Both the position numbers and the translations under genes were made by a program. Positions 7,240 through 15,299 of a stretch of 34,216 bases of DNA are shown here, piece by piece. The notes under the pieces are model-generated. The model was not told where the DNA came from, ran no database searches, and saw only the letters and a list, made by a program, of their open reading frames with translations. Origin of the DNA: a bacterium (GTDB taxonomy: Bacteria; Bacillota_I; Bacilli_A; RF39; UBA660); NCBI GenBank assembly GCA_030525085.1, contig JAUNFK010000013.1, forward strand, positions 1 through 34,216, written 5' to 3'. The stretch's first letter is position 1; the number at the start of each line of letters is the position of its first letter.

Positions 7240-8565
7240 ATGAGTAGTGAAGAGTTAAATGGGGGAATGAATAACTTTGGTACTAATGAGAAAAAGAAAA
7301 ACGGTGGTTTAGTATTTTTCATTGTATTATTAGTTATTGCTGTTTTGGGTGGTGCAGGATATTTTGGATATAAGTATTATATGTCTAATAATACACCAAG
7401 AGCTAAGTTTGTTAAGGTAATGAAGAGTTATCTAGAAAAGAATGAATATGCTAATCTTGAAAATGTTAAAAAAACATTTAAAGATGGTTATACAATGAAT
7501 TCTACAAATGCTTTTAAGTTAGATGTAGATGGAGAAAGTTTATTTTCTGGTAATTTTAAATTAAATAGTGTTAAAAATGATAAGGAAAATTATTTTGATC
7601 TTAGTTTATTAGATTCTGATGACAAAGATTTAATTAAAGCAATGGCATATTCTAAAGATGATAAAGTTTATTTAAAATTAGATGAAGTATTTGATAAATT
7701 TTATTACACTAAAATAGATACTAATGTTAATGATTATACAGATGTGTTAGAAACTTTAAAAGAAAGCTATGTAAAGATTATTAAAGATTTCTTTACTGAA
7801 GATAAGTTTACAAGTTCTAAAGAAAATGGAACTGAAAAGATTACAGTTGCTTTAACTGAAAAGGAAGCTGCTGAGTTAACTATTAAATTTTATGAAGAAG
7901 CTAAAAATAATGAAAAGCTTTTAAATTTATTTGCTAGTGAAGATTTACCTATTGATGATGTAAAAGAGTCATTAGATGAACAAATTACTGATTTAAAAGA
8001 TGAAATGAGTACTTATACTGATGATAAGGTAGTTACTTATAATATTTATATTAATAAGAATGTTTTAACAAAACAAGAATTATTAATTGAAGATATGGTT
8101 CTTACTATTACTGGTGAGGCTAGTGGAGATATTACTTTAACTAATGCTGGTAAGACTTATGTAACTGGTAAGTATGATAAGGAAAGTGTTAAGTTAAATA
8201 TTACTGATGATGATACTACTATGGATTTTACAATTAATTATAAGGAAGAATTTAAAGATAATAAGCTTACTGGTACTTATAAGGTTGTTGTTGAAGTGAC
8301 TTCTGATGGCAGCAAGGCTGTAGTAACAGTTGATAGTAGTGTTGATATTACTAAAGAAAATACTATGCCAAGTGTTGATTTAAGTAATGCTAAAGATTTT
8401 AATGATATGACTGATGAAGAAATGTCAAATATTTATACAAAGATTTATCCTTTATTAGAACCTATTATGGGTAGTTATGATAGTGATCTTTATGATGATG
8501 ATGATTATGATTATAACTGTATAGATGGCACTAATTGTGTATATCAAGAGGCTTTAGATTATTAA
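7240..8565 (+). CDS. Membrane-anchored lipoprotein-like/extracellular protein with acidic tail, function unknown
   Basis: A 441-aa protein with a short cytoplasmic tail, one transmembrane helix (about residues 24-46, rich in V, I, L, G and A) and a long, acidic, Lys/Asp/Thr-rich extracellular part. The body has repeated beta-strand patterns (lipid-like or protein-binding barrel folds such as the LolA/LppX type are possible, but not shown). The last 25 residues contain an Asp/Tyr cluster (LYDDDDYDYN) and two Cys residues six residues apart. ATG 7240 was chosen over the in-frame GTG at 7234 because AGAAGGAG ends five bases before 7240 and itself overlaps the GTG. A strong terminator follows. 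Function not recognised. Confidence 0.7.
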   Translation: MSSEELNGGMNNFGTNEKKKNGGLVFFIVLLVIAVLGGAGYFGYKYYMSNNTPRAKFVKVMKSYLEKNEYANLENVKKTFKDGYTMNSTNAFKLDVDGESLFSGNFKLNSVKNDKENYFDLSLLDSDDKDLIKAMAYSKDDKVYLKLDEVFDKFYYTKIDTNVNDYTDVLETLKESYVKIIKDFFTEDKFTSSKENGTEKITVALTEKEAAELTIKFYEEAKNNEKLLNLFASEDLPIDDVKESLDEQITDLKDEMSTYTDDKVVTYNIYINKNVLTKQELLIEDMVLTITGEASGDITLTNAGKTYVTGKYDKESVKLNITDDDTTMDFTINYKEEFKDNKLTGTYKVVVEVTSDGSKAVVTVDSSVDITKENTMPSVDLSNAKDFNDMTDEEMSNIYTKIYPLLEPIMGSYDSDLYDDDDYDYNCIDGTNCVYQEALDY

Positions 8566-8568
8566 TTG

Positions 8569-8600
8569 ACTATAGTTTTATACTATAGTTCTTTTTTTTC
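8569..8600 (+). terminator. Intrinsic terminator
   Basis: A perfect 7-bp stem, ACTATAG (8569-8575) with CTATAGT (8583-8589), a 7-base loop and a T-rich tail. It begins four bases after the stop codon. Confidence 0.85.
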
Positions 8601-8608
8601 TTTTTAAT

Positions 8609-8616
8609 CATAGGAT
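8609..8616 (+). promoter_or_regulatory. Possible sigma-E-like -10 box upstream of spoIVA
   Basis: CATAGGAT resembles the CATACAnT -10 box of the early mother-cell factor sigma-E, which controls spoIVA in Bacillus subtilis. A matching -35 box is not evident at normal spacing, so confidence is low. Confidence 0.25.
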
Positions 8617-8637
8617 TAGATTGAAAGGGAAGGCAAA

Positions 8638-10116
8638 ATGGAAAAGAAAGAGATTATAAGTAGCATCTCTACATGGGGTGGCGGTGAAATTTATCTTGGT
8701 GTTGTAGGTGCTGTTAGAACTGGTAAATCAACGTTTATAAAAAAGGTTATTGAGACACTTGTTATTCCGAATATTGAAGACGAGGCAGAAAGAAAAAGAT
8801 GTTTAGATGAGGTACCTCAGTCTGCTGGTGGAAAAACAATTATGACTACGGAGCCAAAGTTTGTTCCTAGTACGGGAGCTACAATTAAAATAGATGAGTT
8901 TGAGAGTAAGATTAAGCTTATTGATTGTGTTGGTTATGTTATTAAAACTAGTAATGGTTATGAGGATGAACTTGGTAATCCGAGACTTGTTAAAACTCCT
9001 TGGTTTACTGAGGAGATACCTTTTATTGAGGCTGCTGAGATAGGTACAGAGAAAGTTATTAAGGATCATTCTACTATTGGAATAGTTGTTACTACTGATG
9101 GCTCTATTGGGGACTTTACTAGAGGCGAGTATATGGAAGCTGAGGAAAAGGTTGTTACTGAGCTTAAGATGATTAATAAACCATTTATTATAGTACTTAA
9201 TACAACTCATCCTGATGATAATGATACGATTCGTTTAGCTAGTAATATTAGTGATAATTATGGTGTACCAGTTATGCCAATTAATGTTGATAAAATGACT
9301 GAGAAAGATATGTATGATATTTTAAAGAAGGCTTTATATGAGTTCCCAGTTGTTGATGTTGAGATAAATGTTCCTTCTTGGATTCATATTTTACCTGATT
9401 CTAACGAGATTAAAAAACATTATTTAGATAAGATTAGAGAAAGCATGATGAGTATTAGTAAGCTTAAAGATGTAGATAGAATTATAGATTTTTATAAAGA
9501 TAGTGAGTATATTTCAAAAGCTTATATTAGTAATGTAGATACTTCTAGAGGTATTGTTACTCTTAATTTAGATTCTGATGATGGATTATATGAAAGTGTT
9601 CTTAAGGATGTTTTAGGTGGAATTACGATTAATAAGAGTAGTTTACTTAAAGTGTTTATGGAGTATAGTGAGAATAAGGATGAGACTAGTAGTATCAAAA
9701 GCGCACTTAAGATGGCAAAGAGTACTGGGTATGGTATAGTTTATCCAACTCTTAATGATATGAAGTTATCTACGCCAGAGATTATTAAACAAGGTTCTCG
9801 TTATGGAGTTAAATTAAAAGCAGTTGCTTCATCAATTCACTTAATGAAAGTTGATGTTGAAAGTACGTTTGAACCAATTATTGGTACGGAGATGCAGAGT
9901 AAAGAACTTATTAATTATATTATGAAAGATTATGAAACAGATCCATCTAGTATTTGGAAAAGTGAGATATTTGGTAGAAGTTTAGATGTGATTGTTAAAG
10001 AGGGAATTCAAGCTAAGTTATCGATGATGCCAGAAGCTACAAGATATAAATTATCTAATACTGTTACTAAAATAGTAAACAAGGGTTCGAATAATTTAAT
10101 AGCAATTGTATTGTAG
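8638..10116 (+). CDS. spoIVA: Stage IV sporulation protein A, spore coat assembly ATPase
   Basis: A 492-aa protein, the same length as I recall for Bacillus subtilis SpoIVA. SpoIVA is a cytoskeletal ATPase that polymerises on the forespore surface in the mother cell and forms the base layer of the coat. The N-terminus carries the Walker A motif GAVRTGKST (residues 24-32, Lys30). Two family-typical features follow: a QSAGGKTIMTTEPKFVP segment in the nucleotide-binding domain and LIDCVGYV, which corresponds to the Walker B region. The C-terminus ends in a short hydrophobic tail. GAAAGGGAAGG precedes the ATG. The downstream neighbour is HU, the same order as spoIVA-hbs in Bacillus, which supports the call. 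Its presence implies endospore capacity. Confidence 0.96.
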   Translation: MEKKEIISSISTWGGGEIYLGVVGAVRTGKSTFIKKVIETLVIPNIEDEAERKRCLDEVPQSAGGKTIMTTEPKFVPSTGATIKIDEFESKIKLIDCVGYVIKTSNGYEDELGNPRLVKTPWFTEEIPFIEAAEIGTEKVIKDHSTIGIVVTTDGSIGDFTRGEYMEAEEKVVTELKMINKPFIIVLNTTHPDDNDTIRLASNISDNYGVPVMPINVDKMTEKDMYDILKKALYEFPVVDVEINVPSWIHILPDSNEIKKHYLDKIRESMMSISKLKDVDRIIDFYKDSEYISKAYISNVDTSRGIVTLNLDSDDGLYESVLKDVLGGITINKSSLLKVFMEYSENKDETSSIKSALKMAKSTGYGIVYPTLNDMKLSTPEIIKQGSRYGVKLKAVASSIHLMKVDVESTFEPIIGTEMQSKELINYIMKDYETDPSSIWKSEIFGRSLDVIVKEGIQAKLSMMPEATRYKLSNTVTKIVNKGSNNLIAIVL

Positions 10117-10119
10117 TGT

Positions 10120-10158
10120 AAAAAAACTAGATATTTTTAAGAAAAATCTAGTTTTTTT
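10120..10158 (+). terminator. Intrinsic terminator after spoIVA
   Basis: A long inverted repeat: an A-rich left arm with ACTAGAT (from 10120) pairs with ATCTAGT and a T-run (to 10158), with a two-base bulge. The A-rich left arm means it could also work for transcripts on the other strand. Confidence 0.85.
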
Positions 10159-10159
10159 G

Positions 10160-10188
10160 TTGATTTTTACTTATTTTTCTGGTAATTT
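10160..10188 (+). promoter_or_regulatory. Promoter for the HU gene
   Basis: TTGATT (10160-10165), 17-base spacer, TG-extended TAATTT (10183-10188). It lies just downstream of the spoIVA terminator and about 50 bases before the HU start, leaving room for a short leader with GGGAGG. Confidence 0.45.
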
Positions 10189-10236
10189 ATATTTGTAGGG
10201 TAAACACCTATAAATTAGAAATGGGAGGTAATCGTT

Positions 10237-10509
10237 ATGACAAAACAAGAATTAGTAGAATTTATTGCTAATAAGGCTAACTTAACTAAAGCTGATGCTT
10301 TACGTGCTTTAGATGCAATGACTGATGGAATTGTTGAAGGTCTTAAAAAGGAAGGAAAAGTTGCTTTAGTAGGTTTTGGTACTTTCTCAGCAAAAACTCG
10401 TGCTGCAAGAACTGGTATTAATCCATTAACTAAAGAGTCTATTAAGATTCCTGCTAAGACTGTTGCATCATTCAAAGCTGGTAGCAAGTTAAAAGACGCT
10501 TTAAACTAA
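10237..10509 (+). CDS. hup: HU family DNA-binding protein
   Basis: A 90-aa histone-like protein that binds and bends DNA as a dimer and compacts the nucleoid. The full family pattern is visible: the N-terminal MTKQELVEFIA helix, the signature VGFGTFSAKTRAARTGINP around residues 46-64 (the start of the DNA-contacting arm with its Arg residues and intercalating Pro), and the C-terminal FKAGSKLKDALN. GGGAGGTAATCGTT precedes the start. It stands alone, with a promoter upstream and a terminator downstream, and follows spoIVA as hbs does in Bacillus. Confidence 0.98.
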   Translation: MTKQELVEFIANKANLTKADALRALDAMTDGIVEGLKKEGKVALVGFGTFSAKTRAARTGINPLTKESIKIPAKTVASFKAGSKLKDALN

Positions 10510-10522
10510 TTAACGATTATGG

Positions 10523-10549
10523 AAAAGAAGTTTTATGACTTCTTTTTTT
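10523..10549 (+). terminator. Intrinsic terminator after HU
   Basis: A 9-bp stem, AAAAGAAGT (10523-10531) with ACTTCTTTT (10538-10546), a 6-base loop and a T-run. Confidence 0.9.
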
Positions 10550-10559
10550 AATGTTCTTG

Positions 10560-10568
10560 TGTTAAAAT
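10560..10568 (+). promoter_or_regulatory. Extended -10 promoter for recD2 (leaderless)
   Basis: TGTTAAAAT sits seven bases before the recD2 ATG, and there is no ribosome binding site between. The transcription start would fall on or beside the A of ATG. Confidence 0.5.
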
Positions 10569-10575
10569 TGTTTTT

Positions 10576-12765
10576 ATGAGTTATATAAAAGGTAAATATA
10601 AACAATCTATATTTGAATCTGATACTGGCTATAAAGTTGGTCTTTTTAGAGTGCTTGAAACTGATGATGAAGATGTAGGAGTTAATAAAACGATTACTTT
10701 TACTGGATATTTTGGAATGCTTAATAAAGATGATATGTATGTTTTTAATGGTAATGTTATTTATCATGATAGATATGGAATGCAGTTTAATGTAAGTACA
10801 TATGAGAAAGTTGTACCTGAAGGTAAGGATGCAATAATAGATTTTTTAACAAGTTCATTTGTTAAGGGGTGTGGCGAAGTTTTAGCTAGGAAAATATATA
10901 AAACTTTTGGGGATGAAACTCTTACTAAGATAAAGGAAAATAGAGATAATCTTTTGTTAGTTAATGGTATGAGTGAGAAAAAGTGCGATAGTATTTATAA
11001 GTCTGTAGTTAAATATTTTGAGGCTGATAAAGAAATAGTTGCTTTAAAAGAGATGGGATTTACAGTTAAAGAAACTATGGAACTTATGAATAATTATGGT
11101 AAGAGAGTTTTAGAGTTAATTGATAAAAATATTTATATGCTTAGAGATTATATTGATTTTGCTAAATTAGATAATATATTTTTAAATGGTAATGATCCAG
11201 AAGATGACAGAAGAGTAGATGCAGCAATAATAAAGGTTATGAAAGATCTTACATTTTCTTTAGGAGATGTTTATTTAGATAAGATTGAGATAGTGGAAGA
11301 GCTTGGTAGTAAATATAATATCTTTAAAAATGTAGATGCTAATTTAAAAGGGCTTGCTAAAAAAAGAGAAATAATGATTGTTAATGAAGATTATTATTTA
11401 ATGGAAGATTATTTGGATGAGTTAAATAATGGGGTATCAATTGCTCAGCTTATGAGCCTTGATAAAAAGAAGATAAATAAGTTTAATGATTTAATAAAAC
11501 TTACAGAAAATGAACTTGGAATTACATACAATAAAGAGCAAAAGGATGCGATTAAGAGTGCTCTAACAAATAATATTAGTATTATTACTGGTGGTCCTGG
11601 GACAGGTAAAACTACGATTATTAAAGGAATTATTAGACTTTATAGTATTTATAAAAAAATTAGTTATGAGAGTGTTACTAGAGAAGTATGTCTTCTTGCT
11701 CCTACAGGAAGAGCATCTAAAAGGATGAGTGAAACTTGTGGGATTGGAGCTAGTACTATTCATAGATTTTTAAAATGGGATAAGGAAAGTAATACATTTG
11801 CTGTAAATGAACTTAATAAGGTACATTATAATATGTTTATTATAGATGAAACTTCAATGCTTGATAATCATTTGTTATCTTCATTATTTAAGGGAATTGA
11901 TATAAATACAAAGATAATATTTGTTGGTGATGAGTATCAGCTTCCAAGTGTTGGACCAGGATTAATTTTGTCGGATATGATTAATGCTGGAGTTCCTCAT
12001 ATAAAGTTAGATACTATTTATAGGCAGAGTGAGAACTCTTATATACCAGTGCTTGCTAAAGATATTAAGGATGTTAATGTTACTGAGGATTATTTAGATA
12101 AAAAAGACGATTATAATTTTATATCTTGTGATTCTAAAGAGATTAAAAGTGTTTTAATACAAATAGTAGAAAAGATGCAAGAAAAGAAAATTGATTTAAG
12201 TAACTTACAAGTTTTAGCTCCTATGTATAAGGGTGAAAATGGAATTGATAATTTAAATATTGTTTTACAGGATTTGATAAATCCGAAAGATGAGAGTAAG
12301 GATGAGTTAAGAGTTGGACCAATTACATATAGAGTTGGCGATAAGATTCTTAATTTAGTAAATGATATTGATAATAATATTTATAATGGTGATATCGGGT
12401 ATATTAAGAGTATAGATGTTAATTCTAAGAAAGAACCGATAATAGTTGATTATTATAATAATGAAGTTAGTTATAAGAGAGAGAATTTTAATCAAATAAC
12501 TCATGCTTATGCGATAAGTATTCATAAGAGTCAAGGTTCTGAATTTATGCATGTTATTATGCCAATTACTAAGGGGTATTCAAGAATGCTTTATAATAAG
12601 CTTCTTTATACTGGAGTTTCTAGAGCTAAGAAAAGTTTGGTATTACTTGGTGATAAGGATGCGTTTATAAAATGTGTTGATAATAGTTATAGCTTAGTTC
12701 GTAAGACAAATTTAAAAAGTAAGATATTGAATAATTTAAAGATAAATACGCAAGATAATAAGTAG
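10576..12765 (+). CDS. recD2: RecD2-type ATP-dependent DNA helicase
   Basis: A 729-aa superfamily 1B helicase that unwinds DNA 5' to 3' and helps genome stability; RecD2 proteins act without RecBC. The layout fits RecD2: an N-terminal OB-like domain (about 1-80), helix-hairpin-helix region (about 90-190), a winged-helix-like part, then the helicase core from about residue 320. Walker A is GGPGTGKTT (339-347). Walker B is FIIDETSM. Later motifs include FVGDEYQLPSVGPG (motif III), AYAISIHKSQGSEF (motif V) and YTGVSRAKKSL (motif VI). No ribosome binding site precedes the ATG. The gene ends two bases before the ribosome binding site of the next small gene. Confidence 0.95.
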   Translation: MSYIKGKYKQSIFESDTGYKVGLFRVLETDDEDVGVNKTITFTGYFGMLNKDDMYVFNGNVIYHDRYGMQFNVSTYEKVVPEGKDAIIDFLTSSFVKGCGEVLARKIYKTFGDETLTKIKENRDNLLLVNGMSEKKCDSIYKSVVKYFEADKEIVALKEMGFTVKETMELMNNYGKRVLELIDKNIYMLRDYIDFAKLDNIFLNGNDPEDDRRVDAAIIKVMKDLTFSLGDVYLDKIEIVEELGSKYNIFKNVDANLKGLAKKREIMIVNEDYYLMEDYLDELNNGVSIAQLMSLDKKKINKFNDLIKLTENELGITYNKEQKDAIKSALTNNISIITGGPGTGKTTIIKGIIRLYSIYKKISYESVTREVCLLAPTGRASKRMSETCGIGASTIHRFLKWDKESNTFAVNELNKVHYNMFIIDETSMLDNHLLSSLFKGIDINTKIIFVGDEYQLPSVGPGLILSDMINAGVPHIKLDTIYRQSENSYIPVLAKDIKDVNVTEDYLDKKDDYNFISCDSKEIKSVLIQIVEKMQEKKIDLSNLQVLAPMYKGENGIDNLNIVLQDLINPKDESKDELRVGPITYRVGDKILNLVNDIDNNIYNGDIGYIKSIDVNSKKEPIIVDYYNNEVSYKRENFNQITHAYAISIHKSQGSEFMHVIMPITKGYSRMLYNKLLYTGVSRAKKSLVLLGDKDAFIKCVDNSYSLVRKTNLKSKILNNLKINTQDNK

Positions 12766-12777
12766 GAGAGTGTATTT

Positions 12778-12921
12778 ATGAAAGATTTTTTTAGTTTTAT
12801 GATGGGAGCTATGTTTGGTGCAGCAGTAATGTTAGGCGCTAGTGAGCTTTCTAAAAATAAAGAAGTAGTTAAAAAGAAAGTTAATGATTTAATTGATGAT
12901 ACTTCTAAATTAGTAGGTTAA
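12778..12921 (+). CDS. 47-aa small protein with a YtxH-like hydrophobic segment
   Basis: A short gene with a good ribosome binding site (TAGGAGAG) and a terminator overlapping its stop. The protein has an N-terminal hydrophobic, Gly/Ala/Met-rich segment (about residues 4-22, MMGAMFGAAVMLGA) and a Lys-rich helical tail. This resembles the N-terminus of YtxH-type general-stress proteins, which have one membrane helix followed by a charged helix. It lies 12 bases after recD2 and is probably co-transcribed with it. Function unknown. Confidence 0.7.
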   Translation: MKDFFSFMMGAMFGAAVMLGASELSKNKEVVKKKVNDLIDDTSKLVG

Positions 12922-12935
12922 GTCCTACTTTTTTT
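12912..12935 (+). terminator. Intrinsic terminator overlapping a stop codon
   Basis: AGTAGG (12912-12917) with CCTACT (12924-12929), a 6-base loop containing the stop codon, then seven Ts. Confidence 0.85.
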
Positions 12936-12969
12936 GTATAATAATTTTTTTATTATAAATAATAATAAT

Positions 12970-13944
12970 ATGAATAAGATTAAGAATTTAAAACTTTTAA
13001 AAATATTTTTATTTTTAGCAAATATCTTGTTATTGTTATTTATAATTAAAGAGTGTAAGATATTAAATTTTTGCTGCATAATTATAAGTTTAGTTAGTCC
13101 TTGTATATTTGGGTTTGTGATTGCTTGGATTATTAAGCCAGTTATGCTTTTCTTTAATAAAAAATTTAATACATACATTTCTAGTGCTCTTACTTTTTTG
13201 CTTTTGGGGTTAATTATTTTTCTTATAGGTTATTTTTTAATACCTGTGATTATTAGGGAGTTTAGTAATTTGTTTCCGAATATGGTTGTTTTATATAAAA
13301 GGTATAGTTCTAAATTTTTAAAATATATCAATATAGGGGAGATTGGTAAGAGATTTGTAAGATGCACAATAGGACTAAAGGATGTACTTATTAATTCTTT
13401 TTATGCTTTTTTTATAGCGTTTTTCTTTTTAACTAATCATGAAGATACTACGAGATTTATAAGTAAGAGAGTGCCATCTAAATTATCGTTAGAGATTACT
13501 AGTAATTTAAGAGTATTTGTTAAAGGAACTTTACTTGATACAGCGATTTTGTTTGTTATGAGTTTAATTACCTTTAGTATTACTAAGATGCCTTATGCAC
13601 TTTTGTTTGCGATTTTTACATCAATTACTAATGTTATACCATTTATTGGACCTTATATTGGCGGAGTGCCTGCAGTTTTAGTGTCGTTATCTGTAAGTTT
13701 GAAGCTGGGAATTATTGTTATGGTAGAGATAATGATATTACAGTTTATTGAATCATCATTTATTCATCCATATATTATGAGTAAAGGGCTAAAAATAAAT
13801 CCAATAATTATTCTTATTGGACTTATAGTATTTGGGTATTTCTTTGGCATAGTAGGTATGGTTATTAGTACACCACTTATAAGTGTTATAAAATCAGTAT
13901 ATGAGTATTATCAAGATGATATTAAGAAAGTTCTTCATAAATAG
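12970..13944 (+). CDS. AI-2E family transporter (permease)
   Basis: A 324-aa multi-spanning membrane protein of the AI-2E/PerM/YtvI family. Members were first linked to autoinducer-2 export; others work in ion or peptide transport or in sporulation. The family signatures are clear: NVIPFIGPYIGGVPA in the C-terminal half and HPYIMSKGLKINPIIILIG followed by a GIVGMVISTP tail. About eight hydrophobic helices can be counted. I placed the start at ATG 12970, not the in-frame TTG at 12934, which overlaps the T-tract of the upstream terminator; no ribosome binding site is visible. Its last 23 bases overlap, tail to tail, the end of the transglutaminase-like gene on the other strand. Confidence 0.88.
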   Translation: MNKIKNLKLLKIFLFLANILLLLFIIKECKILNFCCIIISLVSPCIFGFVIAWIIKPVMLFFNKKFNTYISSALTFLLLGLIIFLIGYFLIPVIIREFSNLFPNMVVLYKRYSSKFLKYINIGEIGKRFVRCTIGLKDVLINSFYAFFIAFFFLTNHEDTTRFISKRVPSKLSLEITSNLRVFVKGTLLDTAILFVMSLITFSITKMPYALLFAIFTSITNVIPFIGPYIGGVPAVLVSLSVSLKLGIIVMVEIMILQFIESSFIHPYIMSKGLKINPIIILIGLIVFGYFFGIVGMVISTPLISVIKSVYEYYQDDIKKVLHK

Positions 13945-14818
13945 TTTTATCGTATTCGTGATCAGTTATTTTATATTTTTCTAGAGAGGGAGTATCAATA
14001 AGATAAAATTTATGTAAGATAGTATCTTCGCCAGAACTACTGACTGGATCGTCCCAGGTTAAATCTAAGTGAACCCAAGCATTATCTAAGTAGACTGCAT
14101 TCCATACATGAGTGCTTGATGCTATTTTAAAGTTTGGAATGTTAAATCTATTTAAGAATAAAGCCATAGAATCAGCATAACCTCCACATACAGCAATATT
14201 ATTAATAAGTGCACCATAAGCAGTTGATGATTTTGGATCGGTTTGATTAGTGTCATATTTTGTATTATTGATAATATAATCATGAATCTTTAATATTTTG
14301 TCTTCTGCAGTCATATCTTCAGTGATGTTTTCTTTAATGATTTCATCTATTTTATTGTTGATTGTATTTATATCTTCATTTTTATATAACTTTTCTATTT
14401 CAATGTTTACTTCACCACTTTGAGAGTAGGTAACATTGATTGCTTTAAAGTTATTAAATGGACTAACAAAGTTATTAATGTGAGTAAGAGTATTTGCATC
14501 ATTGGTAATTGAGTTAACGTCATCTAGACATGATACGTATTCACTTGGACAATAAAAAGTAAATTCATCATAACCACGGTTAAGAATACTGTAAAAGATG
14601 TCTTTAATATCTTGAATGCTTAATGGGATAAATGTTTCACTTTCTTTTACAAAGTCATAACTTACTTTTTTGTAATAAGCATTTGGTTCATTTAAGATAA
14701 CTTTAGGTTCTTTACTAAAGATTCTACTTATATAATCAATTATTTTATTATAGTTAAACGCAGAGAAGGTTATTATTAAAATAACTATAAGAGTAGTTAT
14801 TATGTTTTTAGATTTCAC
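13922..14818 (-). CDS. Transglutaminase-like (papain-fold) surface protein
   Basis: A 298-aa protein with one N-terminal transmembrane helix (about residues 5-25) and an extracellular domain. The C-terminal 130 residues form a transglutaminase-like core: AVCGGYADSM supplies the catalytic Cys, STHVWNAVY the His and HLDLTWDDP the Asp. In bacteria such domains are usually cysteine proteases or amide-processing enzymes acting at the cell wall. I chose GTG 14818 because GGTGAT lies four bases before it and a TATTAT-like box lies just upstream; an in-frame ATG at 14830 precedes that site and lacks one. The gene converges on the AI-2E permease with a 23-base overlap. Confidence 0.82.
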   Translation of the reverse strand: MKSKNIITTLIVILIITFSAFNYNKIIDYISRIFSKEPKVILNEPNAYYKKVSYDFVKESETFIPLSIQDIKDIFYSILNRGYDEFTFYCPSEYVSCLDDVNSITNDANTLTHINNFVSPFNNFKAINVTYSQSGEVNIEIEKLYKNEDINTINNKIDEIIKENITEDMTAEDKILKIHDYIINNTKYDTNQTDPKSSTAYGALINNIAVCGGYADSMALFLNRFNIPNFKIASSTHVWNAVYLDNAWVHLDLTWDDPVSSSGEDTILHKFYLIDTPSLEKYKITDHEYDKTIYEELS

Positions 14819-14880
14819 TAGTATCACCATATTTATAATATCAAACTCTTAATTAAATTAAAAGTGAAAATTTTGGCAAT

Positions 14881-14905
14881 AAAAAAACTTAGATGTTAAT
14901 CCAAG
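14881..14905 (-). terminator. Intrinsic terminator of rpsT
   Basis: On the minus strand a 7-bp stem with one G-U pair (CTTGGAT with ATCTAAG), a 4-base loop and seven Ts, beginning one base after the rpsT stop. Confidence 0.85.
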
Positions 14906-14906
14906 C

Positions 14907-15170
14907 TTATATCATTTCTTTAACTTTTTTATTTAATCTTGCTTTTTGTCTATCACAAGTATTCTTTTTAATTAATCCTTTACTAGAGCATTTATCTAAA
15001 TCAGCCATAGTAGTTTTTAATTGAGCTTGAGCTGCTTCTAGATTTTTTTCTTTAACTGCTTTTTCTAGTTTTTTCATTCCGTTCTTTACTTTAGAGGTAT
15101 AAGAAGTATTACTTGCTGTTTTAATTTTGTCAGTTTTAACACTTTTTTTAGCGCTCTTAATGTTAGCCAT
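14907..15170 (-). CDS. rpsT: 30S ribosomal protein S20
   Basis: An 87-aa, Lys-rich, all-helical protein that binds 16S rRNA early in small-subunit assembly. The start MANIKSAKKSVKT and the later SKGLIKKNTCDRQKARLNKK are typical of S20. The 87-aa length is normal. A strong ribosome binding site (AAGGAAGGAGATATTT) precedes ATG, a good promoter lies upstream and a terminator follows, so it is a single-gene unit. It sits between the transglutaminase-like gene on the same strand and the surface-protein operon, which it faces away from. Confidence 0.97.
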   Translation of the reverse strand: MANIKSAKKSVKTDKIKTASNTSYTSKVKNGMKKLEKAVKEKNLEAAQAQLKTTMADLDKCSSKGLIKKNTCDRQKARLNKKVKEMI

Positions 15171-15200
15171 AAATATCTCCTTCCTTAAATTACAACACTG

Positions 15201-15229
15201 ATTTTACCAAAATATTAGATAAAATGCAA
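15201..15229 (-). promoter_or_regulatory. Promoter of rpsT
   Basis: On the minus strand TTGCAT (15224-15229), 17-base spacer, TGG-extended TAAAAT (15201-15206). It lies back to back with the promoter at 15239. Confidence 0.7.
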
Positions 15230-15238
15230 GTTAATATA

Positions 15239-15267
15239 TTGATAAATACTAAATATTTTGATATTAT
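15239..15267 (+). promoter_or_regulatory. Promoter of the second surface-protein gene
   Basis: TTGATA (15239-15244), 17-base spacer, TG-extended TATTAT (15262-15267). The spacer contains no G tract, unlike the promoter of the paralogue at 5500-5527, so this copy should be expressed without phase variation. Confidence 0.65.
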
Positions 15268-15299
15268 TTTAATAGTAATAAAGAATAAGGAGTCTTACT

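Noticed and set aside
8803-9210. Minus-strand frame inside spoIVA
   Set aside because: It is antisense to a conserved gene, has no ribosome binding site and its amino acid composition is unlike a protein; it is a shadow of spoIVA.
12934-12969. TTG start at 12934 for the AI-2E permease
   Set aside because: It lies in the T-run of the previous gene's terminator; ATG 12970 gives a normal family start.
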